Below, piece by piece: positions 17,148-25,054 of a stretch of 64,000 bases of DNA. This DNA comes from an uncultured SAR86 cluster bacterium. GTDB lineage: Bacteria; Pseudomonadota; Gammaproteobacteria; Magnimaribacterales; D2472. The notes beneath the pieces are model-generated. The model made no database searches, was not told the DNA's origin, and was given only the letters and a program-made list of their open reading frames with translations. The stretch's first letter is position 1. Each line of letters starts with the position of its first letter. The position numbers were made by a program, and so were the translations under genes. The stretch lies in contig CACHWY010000002.1 in NCBI GenBank assembly GCA_902583575.1, positions 62,001 through 126,000 of the forward strand, given 5' to 3'.

Positions 17148-19409
17148 TTAAAAGTTTTTACCAAATTGAATTGCAATACTCCTAGTTCTTTCAAGAATTG
17201 CAAACTGTCCAGTACCTAAAGTATATGCTGTTTGTTGATTCCAACTACTGGTATATTCATCTGTTAAGTTTTTACCTAAAAGAGCAACATACCAATCATC
17301 TTTAGAAAATTGCATACGAGCATCAATTTTACTAAAGCCTTCTTCTTGGCTATTAACATTGTAGTCAGTGTTATGCCACTGATCATCTGTCCAGTATATT
17401 GAAATAGATGATTCTCTCATCATTCCACCAGACATTTCATTTTCAGAGCTCAATGTAAATAAACCAGTATTTTCAGGTGCATGCAGTAAGGTTCTTCCTG
17501 TATAGTTACAACCTGTTTGTCCTACTGGAGGTGATACACCAGCTGCACAAGTACCACCTTCATATTTATCATATGTGGCGTCAAGTTGTGTAAATGATAA
17601 GTCTGCAATAACTGAATCCGAAATAAGGTAGCTTAACTCTAATTCAAAACCTTTATTTGTACTTGGTACATTTGAGGTAGTAGTATATGGAGCACCCATT
17701 TCAGGATAAACATATTGACTTAACTGATTGCCATCATATTTTGAATTAAAGTAATTAACAGCCAATTTCATTTTTTCATTACTAGTTTTATATCCAAACT
17801 CTGTAGCATCTACGCCTTCTGAACCATAGAGACCGTTATTTGGATTAGCAGTACCAAGCGCTTCATAGCCTCCTGCTTTAAAACCATCTGAATAAGACGC
17901 ATAGATCATAGAATTCTCATCTCTAAAATATTGAACCATTAAAGATGGAAGGGTTGCACTTTCACTATATGAATCTTTAAGAAGTGTTCCTTCTCCCTCA
18001 TGAGCAAAATCTAGATTAAAGTCATCAAAGGTATGAGTCCCATTTAGGCCAATTCCACTTGTTCTTTGATATTCTTTATCAACATCTGTGTGCCTAAGAC
18101 CTGTTGTAACATGAAGCTTATCTGATACAAAAAATGTCATGGTTGCAAAAATAGACATAGAATCAGCATCTAAAATTAAAGGTCTTGTTAAAGCCAGATT
18201 TGATGTTCCAATTCCTAGGGCAGCACCCCATTCAGCAACATAATATCTTCCTAAATTAGTAGTATTATGAGTATCAGTAGCTTGATAGTAGAAACCAATA
18301 GTATATTGGCTTTTATCTGTAGCATTACTAGTTAATCTTAATTCTTGAGAGAATTGATCCGACTCTTCTTTAATTAACCAATGAAAAAAGTCTCTTGAAC
18401 TTTGATCAGACTCACCTGGCACTCTACTATCATATTCTTGATTTGCAGTTATCGAGGTTAATGTATGATTTTCATATGTTCTATTTACCTCAAAAACGAT
18501 AGAGTCTGAGTCTAAATAACCAAATTGATTCTCAGAGGCGCTAAACTTATCATCAAATCTACCCTCAAATCCTGGCGCTGCAAGAGCAAGCTTACAATCA
18601 CTAATTATAAAAGTAATATTAGCTCCGCTTCCATCAGCAAAACAGTTAGTATGCTGCCAACCCATACCTGAAGCAGTATCTAGTCTCCCTATATCAACTT
18701 TTAATTTAGCTTCTAAGTTATCGACTGAGTCCCATACTAAAGTTGTTCTCATATTAAAACCATCTTTATTTGGATAGTCATCTCCAAGTGGATTAGTATT
18801 TTCTAACCAACCTTCCATTTCATGAAATGAAAGAGCAAATCTTGCTTTTAAACCATCTGAGACTCTGCCACTTTTAATTGCGGTAATAGTTTTTTCTCCA
18901 TGACTGCCAAAAGTCCCTGAAATGCTTGTTTCATCTTGATCAGTAGGGACCTTAGTTACAAAACTTAAAGCTCCACCAATAGAGTTATTTCCAAAGTATG
19001 TGGTTTGAGGGCCTTTTAAAATTTCAACCCTTTCCATATCAAGCAAAGTTCCTTGAACCGTCCATGATCTTCCTTGGTATACACCATCAATAAATTGACC
19101 TACAGATTGGTCAAATGCCTGATTTCCACCCGATCCAACTCCACGCATATATATTTTGTTGCTCAAAGTTCCTTTGCTAATAGTAATACCAGGAGTCCTG
19201 TCTGAAATATCAAACATTGTCATAATATTATTTTTTACCATAGTCTCACCAGTCAAAATATCTATTGATATAGGTGTGTCTAGCTCACTTTGCTCTGTCA
19301 ATGTTGCTGTAACAACAACTTCTTCTATTGATTGCTCTGCAACAGCCCATCCAATATTAGATATTAGTGCAAAAGATATTATTCCATTTAAAATGTAATT
19401 TTTATTCAT
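17148..19409 (-). CDS. TonB-dependent outer-membrane receptor
   Basis: About 753 residues. It has a signal peptide (hydrophobic residues about 5-22, cleavage near AVA-EQ) and a TonB-box-like segment IEEVVVTA. The plug domain follows, with IYMRGVGSGG and VEILKGPQTTYFGNNSIGGALSF at about residues 88-150, then a long beta-barrel ending in Phe (IAIQFGKNF). It would import a large or hydrophobic ligand across the outer membrane using TonB energy. I prefer the ATG at 19407-19409, which has GGGGGA just upstream, over the ATG 12 bases earlier. Operator site 3 lies about 55 bases upstream, so it probably shares control with the catabolic genes. The ligand is unknown, and no iron-responsive box was seen. 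Confidence 0.93.
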   Translation of the reverse strand: MNKNYILNGIISFALISNIGWAVAEQSIEEVVVTATLTEQSELDTPISIDILTGETMVKNNIMTMFDISDRTPGITISKGTLSNKIYMRGVGSGGNQAFDQSVGQFIDGVYQGRSWTVQGTLLDMERVEILKGPQTTYFGNNSIGGALSFVTKVPTDQDETSISGTFGSHGEKTITAIKSGRVSDGLKARFALSFHEMEGWLENTNPLGDDYPNKDGFNMRTTLVWDSVDNLEAKLKVDIGRLDTASGMGWQHTNCFADGSGANITFIISDCKLALAAPGFEGRFDDKFSASENQFGYLDSDSIVFEVNRTYENHTLTSITANQEYDSRVPGESDQSSRDFFHWLIKEESDQFSQELRLTSNATDKSQYTIGFYYQATDTHNTTNLGRYYVAEWGAALGIGTSNLALTRPLILDADSMSIFATMTFFVSDKLHVTTGLRHTDVDKEYQRTSGIGLNGTHTFDDFNLDFAHEGEGTLLKDSYSESATLPSLMVQYFRDENSMIYASYSDGFKAGGYEALGTANPNNGLYGSEGVDATEFGYKTSNEKMKLAVNYFNSKYDGNQLSQYVYPEMGAPYTTTSNVPSTNKGFELELSYLISDSVIADLSFTQLDATYDKYEGGTCAAGVSPPVGQTGCNYTGRTLLHAPENTGLFTLSSENEMSGGMMRESSISIYWTDDQWHNTDYNVNSQEEGFSKIDARMQFSKDDWYVALLGKNLTDEYTSSWNQQTAYTLGTGQFAILERTRSIAIQFGKNF

Positions 19410-19463
19410 TAAATCCCCCATAGATTCTTACTATATAAATTAAATATGAACCAACTATGCTAG

Positions 19464-19479
19464 CTGAGACATATCTCAG
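19464..19479. promoter_or_regulatory. Putative TetR operator, site 3 (TonB-dependent receptor promoter)
   Basis: CTGAGACATATCTCAG is a 16-base palindrome with 6-base arms, the best-formed of the four sites. On the minus strand a TATAAA -10-like element lies 2 bases upstream of it, so the operator would cover the transcription start of the receptor gene. Its centre is 57 bases from that of site 4. Confidence 0.72.
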
Positions 19480-19486
19480 TTTTATA

Positions 19487-19515
19487 TTGACATTAATTTG
19501 CTGAAAGTATACCTT
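19487..19515 (+). promoter_or_regulatory. Promoter of the esterase gene
   Basis: A perfect -35 TTGACA stands at 19487-19492. The best -10 candidate is TATACC at 19508-19513 (15-base spacer); TACCTT two bases on gives a 17-base spacer but is weaker. Transcription would start only about 8 bases before the ATG at 19528, inside operator site 4, so the messenger would be nearly leaderless. Confidence 0.5.
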
Positions 19516-19521
19516 TAAAAT

Positions 19522-19535
19522 TGAGATATGTCTCG
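19522..19535. promoter_or_regulatory. Putative TetR operator, site 4 (overlaps the esterase start codon)
   Basis: TGAGATATGTCTCG matches site 1 except for its last base. The ATG of the esterase gene at 19528-19530 lies inside the palindrome, so the operator spans the transcription start and the first codons. The changed last base falls within the second codons of the gene and may be constrained by coding. Confidence 0.65.
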
Positions 19536-20565
19536 AATTATTAAATATTTTAAAAAGTTTCTTATACAGAATTTTTTTTATTTTCCTGTCTGGACATTAA
19601 GATTAATATTTCCTCAGATCAGAACCAAAATAAGAGGATCTAAAATTGATTTTCAATCATATGCATATATAAGGCTAAATCCAGAAAGCACACTTTATAA
19701 AATTGAAAATAAAGATTTACCAAAAATTAGGAAGGTAATCGAACACAATAAGATAAATAGTAAGTTATCTTCAAGGCCTAATAAAAAAGTTTTAACCAAA
19801 GATCATTATGTATTCAATAGGCATGCAAATGATCACATGTTATTGAGAGAATATATACCAAATAAAGTAGAATCAGATAAGATCATTTTATTTTTTCATG
19901 GCGGTGGCTGGACTATAGACTCTGTGGAAACTTACGATGGTATGGTTAAATATTTTTCAGATTATTTAAATATGAAAATATATTCATTTGAATATAGCTT
20001 AGCTCCAGAAAAAAAATTTCCTAATGCATTAATGGAGGCTGAAGATATCTATAAATGGTTTATTAAGAATGGCACTCTAGCAAATCAGATTAGCTTGTTT
20101 GGGGATAGTGCTGGAGCTCACATGGTTGGCTCTTTAGTTTATAAATTAGCAAAGGATGACTCAGAAATGCCTAATAGCTTATTAATGTTATATCCACCAT
20201 GCGATCCTCTATTTCAATCGGAATCAATCAGCCTATTAAAAGATAAATATTTTTTATTACATGCTGATTTAGTATGGTTTTGGGATAAATTTAAACAAAA
20301 TAAAGCTGATGAAAATGATCCAATGTTTAATCTTTTAAAATTTGATTTAAACAAAGCATTTCCATCTACCATTCTAGTGACTGGGGGTTTTGATCCTATT
20401 TGTGATGAAGGTGCGCAGTATGCAAATTTACTAAAAAATAAAAATACCAATATTAAATTATTAAATTACCCAACTTTATTTCATAATTTTGCATTTATGA
20501 CAAAGTTAAATTCTGCTAAAAAAGCTGTAAATAATTTTTTAGATGAATATAAGAAGATAGTCTAA
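19528..20565 (+). CDS. Alpha/beta-hydrolase, hormone-sensitive-lipase (fold-3) family esterase
   Basis: A 345-residue carboxylesterase-type enzyme. The oxyanion-hole motif HGGG is at 124-127, the nucleophile Ser194 is in GDSAG, and Asp289 (GGFDPICDE) and His319 (LFHNF) complete the triad in the expected order. The N-terminal 30 residues are rich in hydrophobic and basic residues and could contact the membrane; there is no clear cleavage site. It is divergent from the TonB-dependent receptor gene and shares its operator arrangement, so it may release an acid or alcohol from an imported ester. No strong ribosome site precedes the ATG, consistent with a near-leaderless messenger. Confidence 0.9.
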   Translation: MSRIIKYFKKFLIQNFFYFPVWTLRLIFPQIRTKIRGSKIDFQSYAYIRLNPESTLYKIENKDLPKIRKVIEHNKINSKLSSRPNKKVLTKDHYVFNRHANDHMLLREYIPNKVESDKIILFFHGGGWTIDSVETYDGMVKYFSDYLNMKIYSFEYSLAPEKKFPNALMEAEDIYKWFIKNGTLANQISLFGDSAGAHMVGSLVYKLAKDDSEMPNSLLMLYPPCDPLFQSESISLLKDKYFLLHADLVWFWDKFKQNKADENDPMFNLLKFDLNKAFPSTILVTGGFDPICDEGAQYANLLKNKNTNIKLLNYPTLFHNFAFMTKLNSAKKAVNNFLDEYKKIV

Positions 20566-20578
20566 AATATACATATTT

Positions 20579-21199
20579 ATGATTAAGATTTACGGGACTG
20601 AAAACTCGAGAGCTGTAAGGCCTATATGGACTGCAGAAGAAATGGGCTTGGAATATGAATTAATTATGATGCCATTTCCACCAAGAGTATTCATGAAAGA
20701 GTACTTAGATATAAATATTCTTGGGACTATCCCATATATGATTGATGGTGATATTAAGATGACTGAATCAGTTGCAATTTCTCAGTATTTAGTTGAAAAA
20801 TATGGACCAACAGATCTTCAAGTTAAACCAGATGAGAAAGACTATCCGTCCTATTTAAATTGGCTTTTTCATTCAGATGCGACCTTAACTTTTCCTCAAA
20901 CAGTAGTTTTAAGGTACAAATTACAAGAACCTGGTGTCGCAGATGCAGCGGTAGATGGATATAGCAGATGGTTTGTATCTCGTTTAAAGCTATTAGAAAA
21001 AACTTTAGAAGACAGGGAGTATTTATGCTCTGATCGTTTTACCATTGCTGACATTTGTGTAAGTTATGCTATAAACTTAGCTGAAGCTTTAGAAATTGAA
21101 CAAGCATTTAAACCAAATATTACACGATGGAGCAAGAACTTATTCTCTAGACCAGCTTTTATAAAAAGTAAGAGTTATAAATATGAACCTGAAAAATAA
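20579..21199 (+). CDS. Glutathione S-transferase family protein
   Basis: A 206-residue protein with the two GST domains. The N-terminal thioredoxin-like domain (about 1-80) has IKIYGTENSRAVRPIW at the start, the cis-Pro segment GTIPYMIDGD near 50-59 and the glutathione-contact motif MTESVAISQYLVEKYG. The C-terminal helical domain includes DRFTIADICVSYAINLAEAL, the N-capping box of the family. It probably conjugates or reduces electrophiles with glutathione. It follows the esterase gene after 13 bases and overlaps the next gene by 17 bases, so it may be part of the same regulated transcript. The specific substrate is unknown. Confidence 0.9.
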   Translation: MIKIYGTENSRAVRPIWTAEEMGLEYELIMMPFPPRVFMKEYLDINILGTIPYMIDGDIKMTESVAISQYLVEKYGPTDLQVKPDEKDYPSYLNWLFHSDATLTFPQTVVLRYKLQEPGVADAAVDGYSRWFVSRLKLLEKTLEDREYLCSDRFTIADICVSYAINLAEALEIEQAFKPNITRWSKNLFSRPAFIKSKSYKYEPEK

Positions 21200-22442
21200 A
21201 TTTTTAGTTAGCGCATTTATATTTTTATTTACTTCGCCGATTGTCATCGCCAATCAAACCAACCATATACAAACAATTTATCTAGGCTCTGGATGTTTCT
21301 GGGGAGCAGAAAAGGGCTATGAGGCTTTAGATGGAGTAATAAATGCTGAATCTGGGTATGCAAATGGTTATGGCGTATTGCCTAACTATAGAACAATTAC
21401 TCAACTTAAAAATAAATATAATGAAAATAACTTTGCTGAAGTTGTAAAAGTAACATTTAACAGTAACGCTATAAGTCTTGAAAAGATATTAAAACATTTT
21501 CTTGAGAATCATGATCCCACGCAACTTAATAGACAAGGAAATGATATTGGTACTCAATACAGATCAATAATATTATTTTCGAATGATACTGAAAAAAATC
21601 TTGCTAAAAAATTAATGAATCAATATCAAAGTCTTTTAACTGCAAAAGGATATGGCAAGATAAGGACAAAGTTAGAAGCTTTAGATAATTTTCATTTAGC
21701 TGAAGAGTATCATCAGGATTATTTAAAGAAGAATCCAAATGGATATTGTCCAGACCTTTCTACTGGTATAGTTTTTTCTCAGGAACAGAAAGAATATATA
21801 GATAATTCAAAGTTATTATTAGGAAAACAAATATTAATTTTAGATTCACAGAGTTTTTGTCCATATTGTGAAAAATTAAAAGAAGATGTCACAAATAGCT
21901 ACAAAGGAAGCATTCCTTTAACTTATAGAACTTCAGATCAGTTGCATGACCTTCAAATACAATCACCAACTTGGGCTACACCGTCAGTAATTTTTTTAGA
22001 AAATGGTAAAGAGATTTTTGCATATCAAGGATATTTAGAGCCTAAACAATTTTATCAAATGCTAGGAAAATTTAAGTTAGGCAATTCAGAGGCTTATGAT
22101 GTTGCCTTTAATAAAGGAACCGATGCTAGGTTTTGTAAAGAATATCAGATATTTAAAAATACACCTGATGGTATATTTATTGATAAATTAAGTGGAGAAC
22201 CACTGTTTGATACAAATGATAGATTTGTATCTAGATCTGGCTGGCTTTCATTTACAAAACCTTTAGATGGATCTGTATATGAATTGCCTGATAATAGCTA
22301 TGGTATGCAAAGAACTGAAATTAGATCAGTCTCAACAGACATACATTTGGGGCATGTTTTTGATGATGGCCCAAGTGGAATGCCTAGATATTGTATAAAT
22401 GCTACCGTATTAGAATTCAAAGCCAGAAAAGATATCTCTTGA
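21183..22442 (+). CDS. Exported three-domain methionine sulfoxide reductase, MsrA-thioredoxin-MsrB
   Basis: A 419-residue protein with an N-terminal signal peptide (about residues 1-24). Domain one is MsrA: Cys38 in GCFWG, with Cys189 (NGYCPD) as probable resolving Cys. Domain two is thioredoxin-like with CPYC at 226-229 and cis-Pro region WATPSV. Domain three is MsrB: SGEPLF, SGWLSF, GHVFDDGP at 390-397 and the catalytic Cys404 in RYCINA. It would reduce both S- and R-methionine sulfoxides in periplasmic proteins. Neisseria PilB has the same three parts in the order Trx-MsrA-MsrB; here the redox domain lies in the middle. The gene overlaps the GST gene and converges with the nitronate monooxygenase 3 bases away. 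Confidence 0.9.
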   Translation: MNLKNKFLVSAFIFLFTSPIVIANQTNHIQTIYLGSGCFWGAEKGYEALDGVINAESGYANGYGVLPNYRTITQLKNKYNENNFAEVVKVTFNSNAISLEKILKHFLENHDPTQLNRQGNDIGTQYRSIILFSNDTEKNLAKKLMNQYQSLLTAKGYGKIRTKLEALDNFHLAEEYHQDYLKKNPNGYCPDLSTGIVFSQEQKEYIDNSKLLLGKQILILDSQSFCPYCEKLKEDVTNSYKGSIPLTYRTSDQLHDLQIQSPTWATPSVIFLENGKEIFAYQGYLEPKQFYQMLGKFKLGNSEAYDVAFNKGTDARFCKEYQIFKNTPDGIFIDKLSGEPLFDTNDRFVSRSGWLSFTKPLDGSVYELPDNSYGMQRTEIRSVSTDIHLGHVFDDGPSGMPRYCINATVLEFKARKDIS

Positions 22443-22445
22443 TAA

Positions 22446-23603
22446 TTACTCCTCAGAAAAGAATCCATTAACTCTGTCATATGACTCTATAAATTCTTCT
22501 TTAAATTTTTGTACGGTTTGTCCAGCTGTAATTGTTTCACTAACCAGACCAATTCCTTGACCCACCCAATAAGTTTCAAGTTGTTTTGCACCTTCATGTC
22601 CGATTGCGGCTTGATCATTTACTTTTTTTAATGCTGGCTCGCTCACCATGGTTTGAAGTGGCATTGGCAAAGGTTCAGGAGCATCTTTAGATTCCCAAGC
22701 TTCAACCCATGGAGATGTAAGTTGTCTAGAATGTTTACCAGTTCTACTTTTTGATCTCACGGTATGACTTGAAGATGCAGCAACCATTTTTTCTTTAATA
22801 TTATCTGAAGTTTCTGAATCAGAAGTTGGTAAAAAAACCGAAGCACACCAAACGCCATCTGCACCCATTGCCATTATTCCTGCCATTTGTTCTCCAGTGC
22901 ATATTCCACCAGCAGCAAGTATTGGAACATTTCCATATGGTTTTAACGCTCTTCTAATTTCTGGAACAAGTACCATGGTTGAAACACTTCCGCAATGACC
23001 GCCACCCTCTGTACCTGATGCAACAATAATATCAACTCCTGCTTCAGCTTGTTTGACAGCATGTTGTTTTGCTCCTACAAGAGCAGCAACAGGAACATTA
23101 TTTTCTTTTCCCATTTCAAGCATCCATTTTGGCGGCACTCCTAAAGCATTAGCGACTAATCCGATTGGATGTGAGAACGCTACTTCTAAAACTTCTTGAG
23201 CTCTTTCAAGACCAGCGCCTAAACTTTCATTAGTTAGTTGTTCAATTTCTTTTGACTCCTCATCACTTCTTAAATCAGAGGCATTAATATCATGTTGCTC
23301 TAAAAGGTCGGCTCTAAAATCTCTATGCTCTTGAGGAATCATAGCTCTTAAATCATCAGTTGCTAGATTCTCTCCTTTACCTACATACGAATTTGGAATA
23401 AGAACGTCAACGCCATATGGTTTGCCATTAACATGCTCATCTATCCAATTTAATTCAATTTCTAATTTTTCTGGAGATAGTCCAACTGCTCCTAACACCC
23501 CCATTCCACCAGCCTTTGAAACAGCGGCAACAACATCTCTGCAGTGACTAAAAGCTACCATTGGGAACTCAATTCCAAGTAAGTCGCATATTTGTGATTT
23601 CAT
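22446..23603 (-). CDS. Nitronate monooxygenase / NMO-family FMN enzyme
   Basis: A 385-residue TIM-barrel flavoprotein of the 2-nitropropane dioxygenase family. Motifs are GGMGVLGAVG near residues 32-41, GTEGGGHCGSVSTMVLVPEI near 198-217, and the phosphate-binding GGICTGEQMAGIMAMGADGV near 237-256. Such enzymes oxidise alkyl nitronates, but many members act on other carbonyl or enoyl compounds. The ATG is preceded by GGGAGA, a good ribosome site. It is divergent from the RraA-like gene and convergent with the Msr gene. A role in the neighbouring catabolic genes is possible but not shown. Confidence 0.87.
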   Translation of the reverse strand: MKSQICDLLGIEFPMVAFSHCRDVVAAVSKAGGMGVLGAVGLSPEKLEIELNWIDEHVNGKPYGVDVLIPNSYVGKGENLATDDLRAMIPQEHRDFRADLLEQHDINASDLRSDEESKEIEQLTNESLGAGLERAQEVLEVAFSHPIGLVANALGVPPKWMLEMGKENNVPVAALVGAKQHAVKQAEAGVDIIVASGTEGGGHCGSVSTMVLVPEIRRALKPYGNVPILAAGGICTGEQMAGIMAMGADGVWCASVFLPTSDSETSDNIKEKMVAASSSHTVRSKSRTGKHSRQLTSPWVEAWESKDAPEPLPMPLQTMVSEPALKKVNDQAAIGHEGAKQLETYWVGQGIGLVSETITAGQTVQKFKEEFIESYDRVNGFFSEE

Positions 23604-23623
23604 TTTTTCTCCCTATAATTCCG

Positions 23624-23643
23624 TTATATTAGTTTATATTAGT
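23624..23643. repeat. Two tandem 10-base repeats upstream of the nitronate monooxygenase and RraA genes
   Basis: TTATATTAGT occurs twice in direct succession. The 10-base period is about one turn of the helix, so the two copies would face the same side of the DNA. They lie in the divergent promoter region between the two genes; a regulatory role is only a guess. Confidence 0.55.
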
Positions 23644-23677
23644 TACTCTAGATTTAGAATAAATAAAATAATTGAAG

Positions 23678-24163
23678 ATGAAGAATTTTACTGTACCAGA
23701 CATTTGTGATGATTATGATGATATTCGAATAGGAGATATCTTCTTAAATTCCTATGGCGGCATAGATAAATTCTTTGGAAAGATTCAAACCGCAAAATGT
23801 GAACATTCAAATAGTGTTGTTAAAGAACTAGTTCAACAAAATGGAGAAGATAAGGTTCTTTTTATCAGTCACACTGGTCCAGAGTTATGTTCAATGGTAG
23901 GAGATCAAATAGTACAGACAGCATTTGATAATCATTGGAGTGGAATAATTACCAACGGTTATATAAGAGATATTGAGGTAATAAAAGATATTCCAATAGG
24001 AGTTTATGCTAAGAATTCATATCCAAAGAAGACTGATAAGTCTATGGGGGTAGGAGAGGTAAATGTCCCAATCAAAATTAATAATATACTTATTAATCCA
24101 GATGAATGGATATATGTTGACACTAATGGATGGATTATTGCTAAATCAGAATTAGAACTTTAA
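23678..24163 (+). CDS. RraA-family protein (RNase E activity regulator / aldolase-like fold)
   Basis: A 161-residue RraA-family protein. It has TVPDICDDYDD at the start, GDQIVQTAFDNHWSGIITNGYIRDIEVI in the middle and a C-terminal DEWIYVDTNGWII strand, all characteristic positions of the family. Family members either inhibit RNase E or act as HMG/CHA-type aldolases. The middle segment has the conserved GxIRD of the family and is short like E. coli RraA, but which role applies is not settled. I chose the ATG at 23678 over a TTG 6 bases upstream because the family begins directly with this segment. The 3' end overlaps the convergent acyltransferase gene by 12 bases. Confidence 0.87.
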   Translation: MKNFTVPDICDDYDDIRIGDIFLNSYGGIDKFFGKIQTAKCEHSNSVVKELVQQNGEDKVLFISHTGPELCSMVGDQIVQTAFDNHWSGIITNGYIRDIEVIKDIPIGVYAKNSYPKKTDKSMGVGEVNVPIKINNILINPDEWIYVDTNGWIIAKSELEL

Positions 24164-25036
24164 TTCTTCTATTCTCTTATCTTTCTCGGCCCATATACTT
24201 TCGATCCAATTTTTGAACTCATCCCTATAATCTTTATCGGTTGCATAATTTCTATTTTTTAAATTATCTGGGATCTTATATTTTGTGACTAAAACCTTAA
24301 CGTGCTTCATATCACCTTTAGCAAAAGACCAAGCATCTCTTTTTTTGCTTTTATATACTACAGTGTAATCTACCAATGTATTTATATTTGGCATTGCAGA
24401 TAGCGCAGTTGCCATTCCACCTATCTTTGGGCTTAAAAGATTGTTATATGGTGATCCTTGCTGATCATGTTTTTCATTAGTAAACCTCGTTCCTTCAGCA
24501 TAACTAAAAATTGTTGACGGCGTTCTTAAAAATCTTTTGCAAGATTTTAGAGTATTTTTATAATCCTGATTTCTTAAGGATGGATTCTGTTCTATCTCTT
24601 TTTTTGAGTGTCTGTTTACAAAAGGCATATTCAAGGTCTTATTTGCTAAAAAAACAAAAGGAATCCACCATAATTCTCTTTTCATAAAAAATTTTAAGAG
24701 CGGGAGTTTATAATTAGCAGCCACTAATAAAATGAATATATCAGCCCAAGATTGATGATTTGACATTGCCATATACCACTCATTTTTATCAAATTCTTGA
24801 TTATTAATTATAGATATATTATTTCCATGCATTAAAAGCATTATTAGTTTTAATCCATATACTGTTAAGTCACCAATAATATTTGATACCTTAGCTAAGT
24901 ATATTTTAAAGATTTTTAAGGGAATAATTCCTCTTGGGATATTTATAATTGCTAGAGTGCCGAATCCAATTATTAGCTCTATGAGAATTAGCAAAAAAGT
25001 TATCAAGCCTATTACACTTGATGCTATATTTTTCAT
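24152..25036 (-). CDS. Lysophospholipid acyltransferase family protein (PlsC/YihG type)
   Basis: A 294-residue membrane-associated acyltransferase. It has an N-terminal hydrophobic segment (about residues 5-32), the catalytic motif SNHQSWAD (NHx4D) at about 92-99 and the glycerol-phosphate-binding motif YAEGTRF at about 178-184. It would transfer an acyl chain to lysophosphatidic acid or a related lysolipid at the inner membrane. Length and motif spacing fit the YihG branch rather than the shorter PlsC. It follows the second acyl-CoA dehydrogenase pair on the same strand with an 18-base gap, so it may share their messenger. Confidence 0.88.
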   Translation of the reverse strand: MKNIASSVIGLITFLLILIELIIGFGTLAIINIPRGIIPLKIFKIYLAKVSNIIGDLTVYGLKLIMLLMHGNNISIINNQEFDKNEWYMAMSNHQSWADIFILLVAANYKLPLLKFFMKRELWWIPFVFLANKTLNMPFVNRHSKKEIEQNPSLRNQDYKNTLKSCKRFLRTPSTIFSYAEGTRFTNEKHDQQGSPYNNLLSPKIGGMATALSAMPNINTLVDYTVVYKSKKRDAWSFAKGDMKHVKVLVTKYKIPDNLKNRNYATDKDYRDEFKNWIESIWAEKDKRIEELKF

Positions 25037-25054
25037 TTTATTCTAATATTTCTC

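Noticed and set aside
16394-19535. The TGAGA palindromes as parts of a mobile repeat family
   Set aside because: All four copies are at promoters, with differing central bases and flanks except for the one duplicated block, and no transposase or target duplication is seen.
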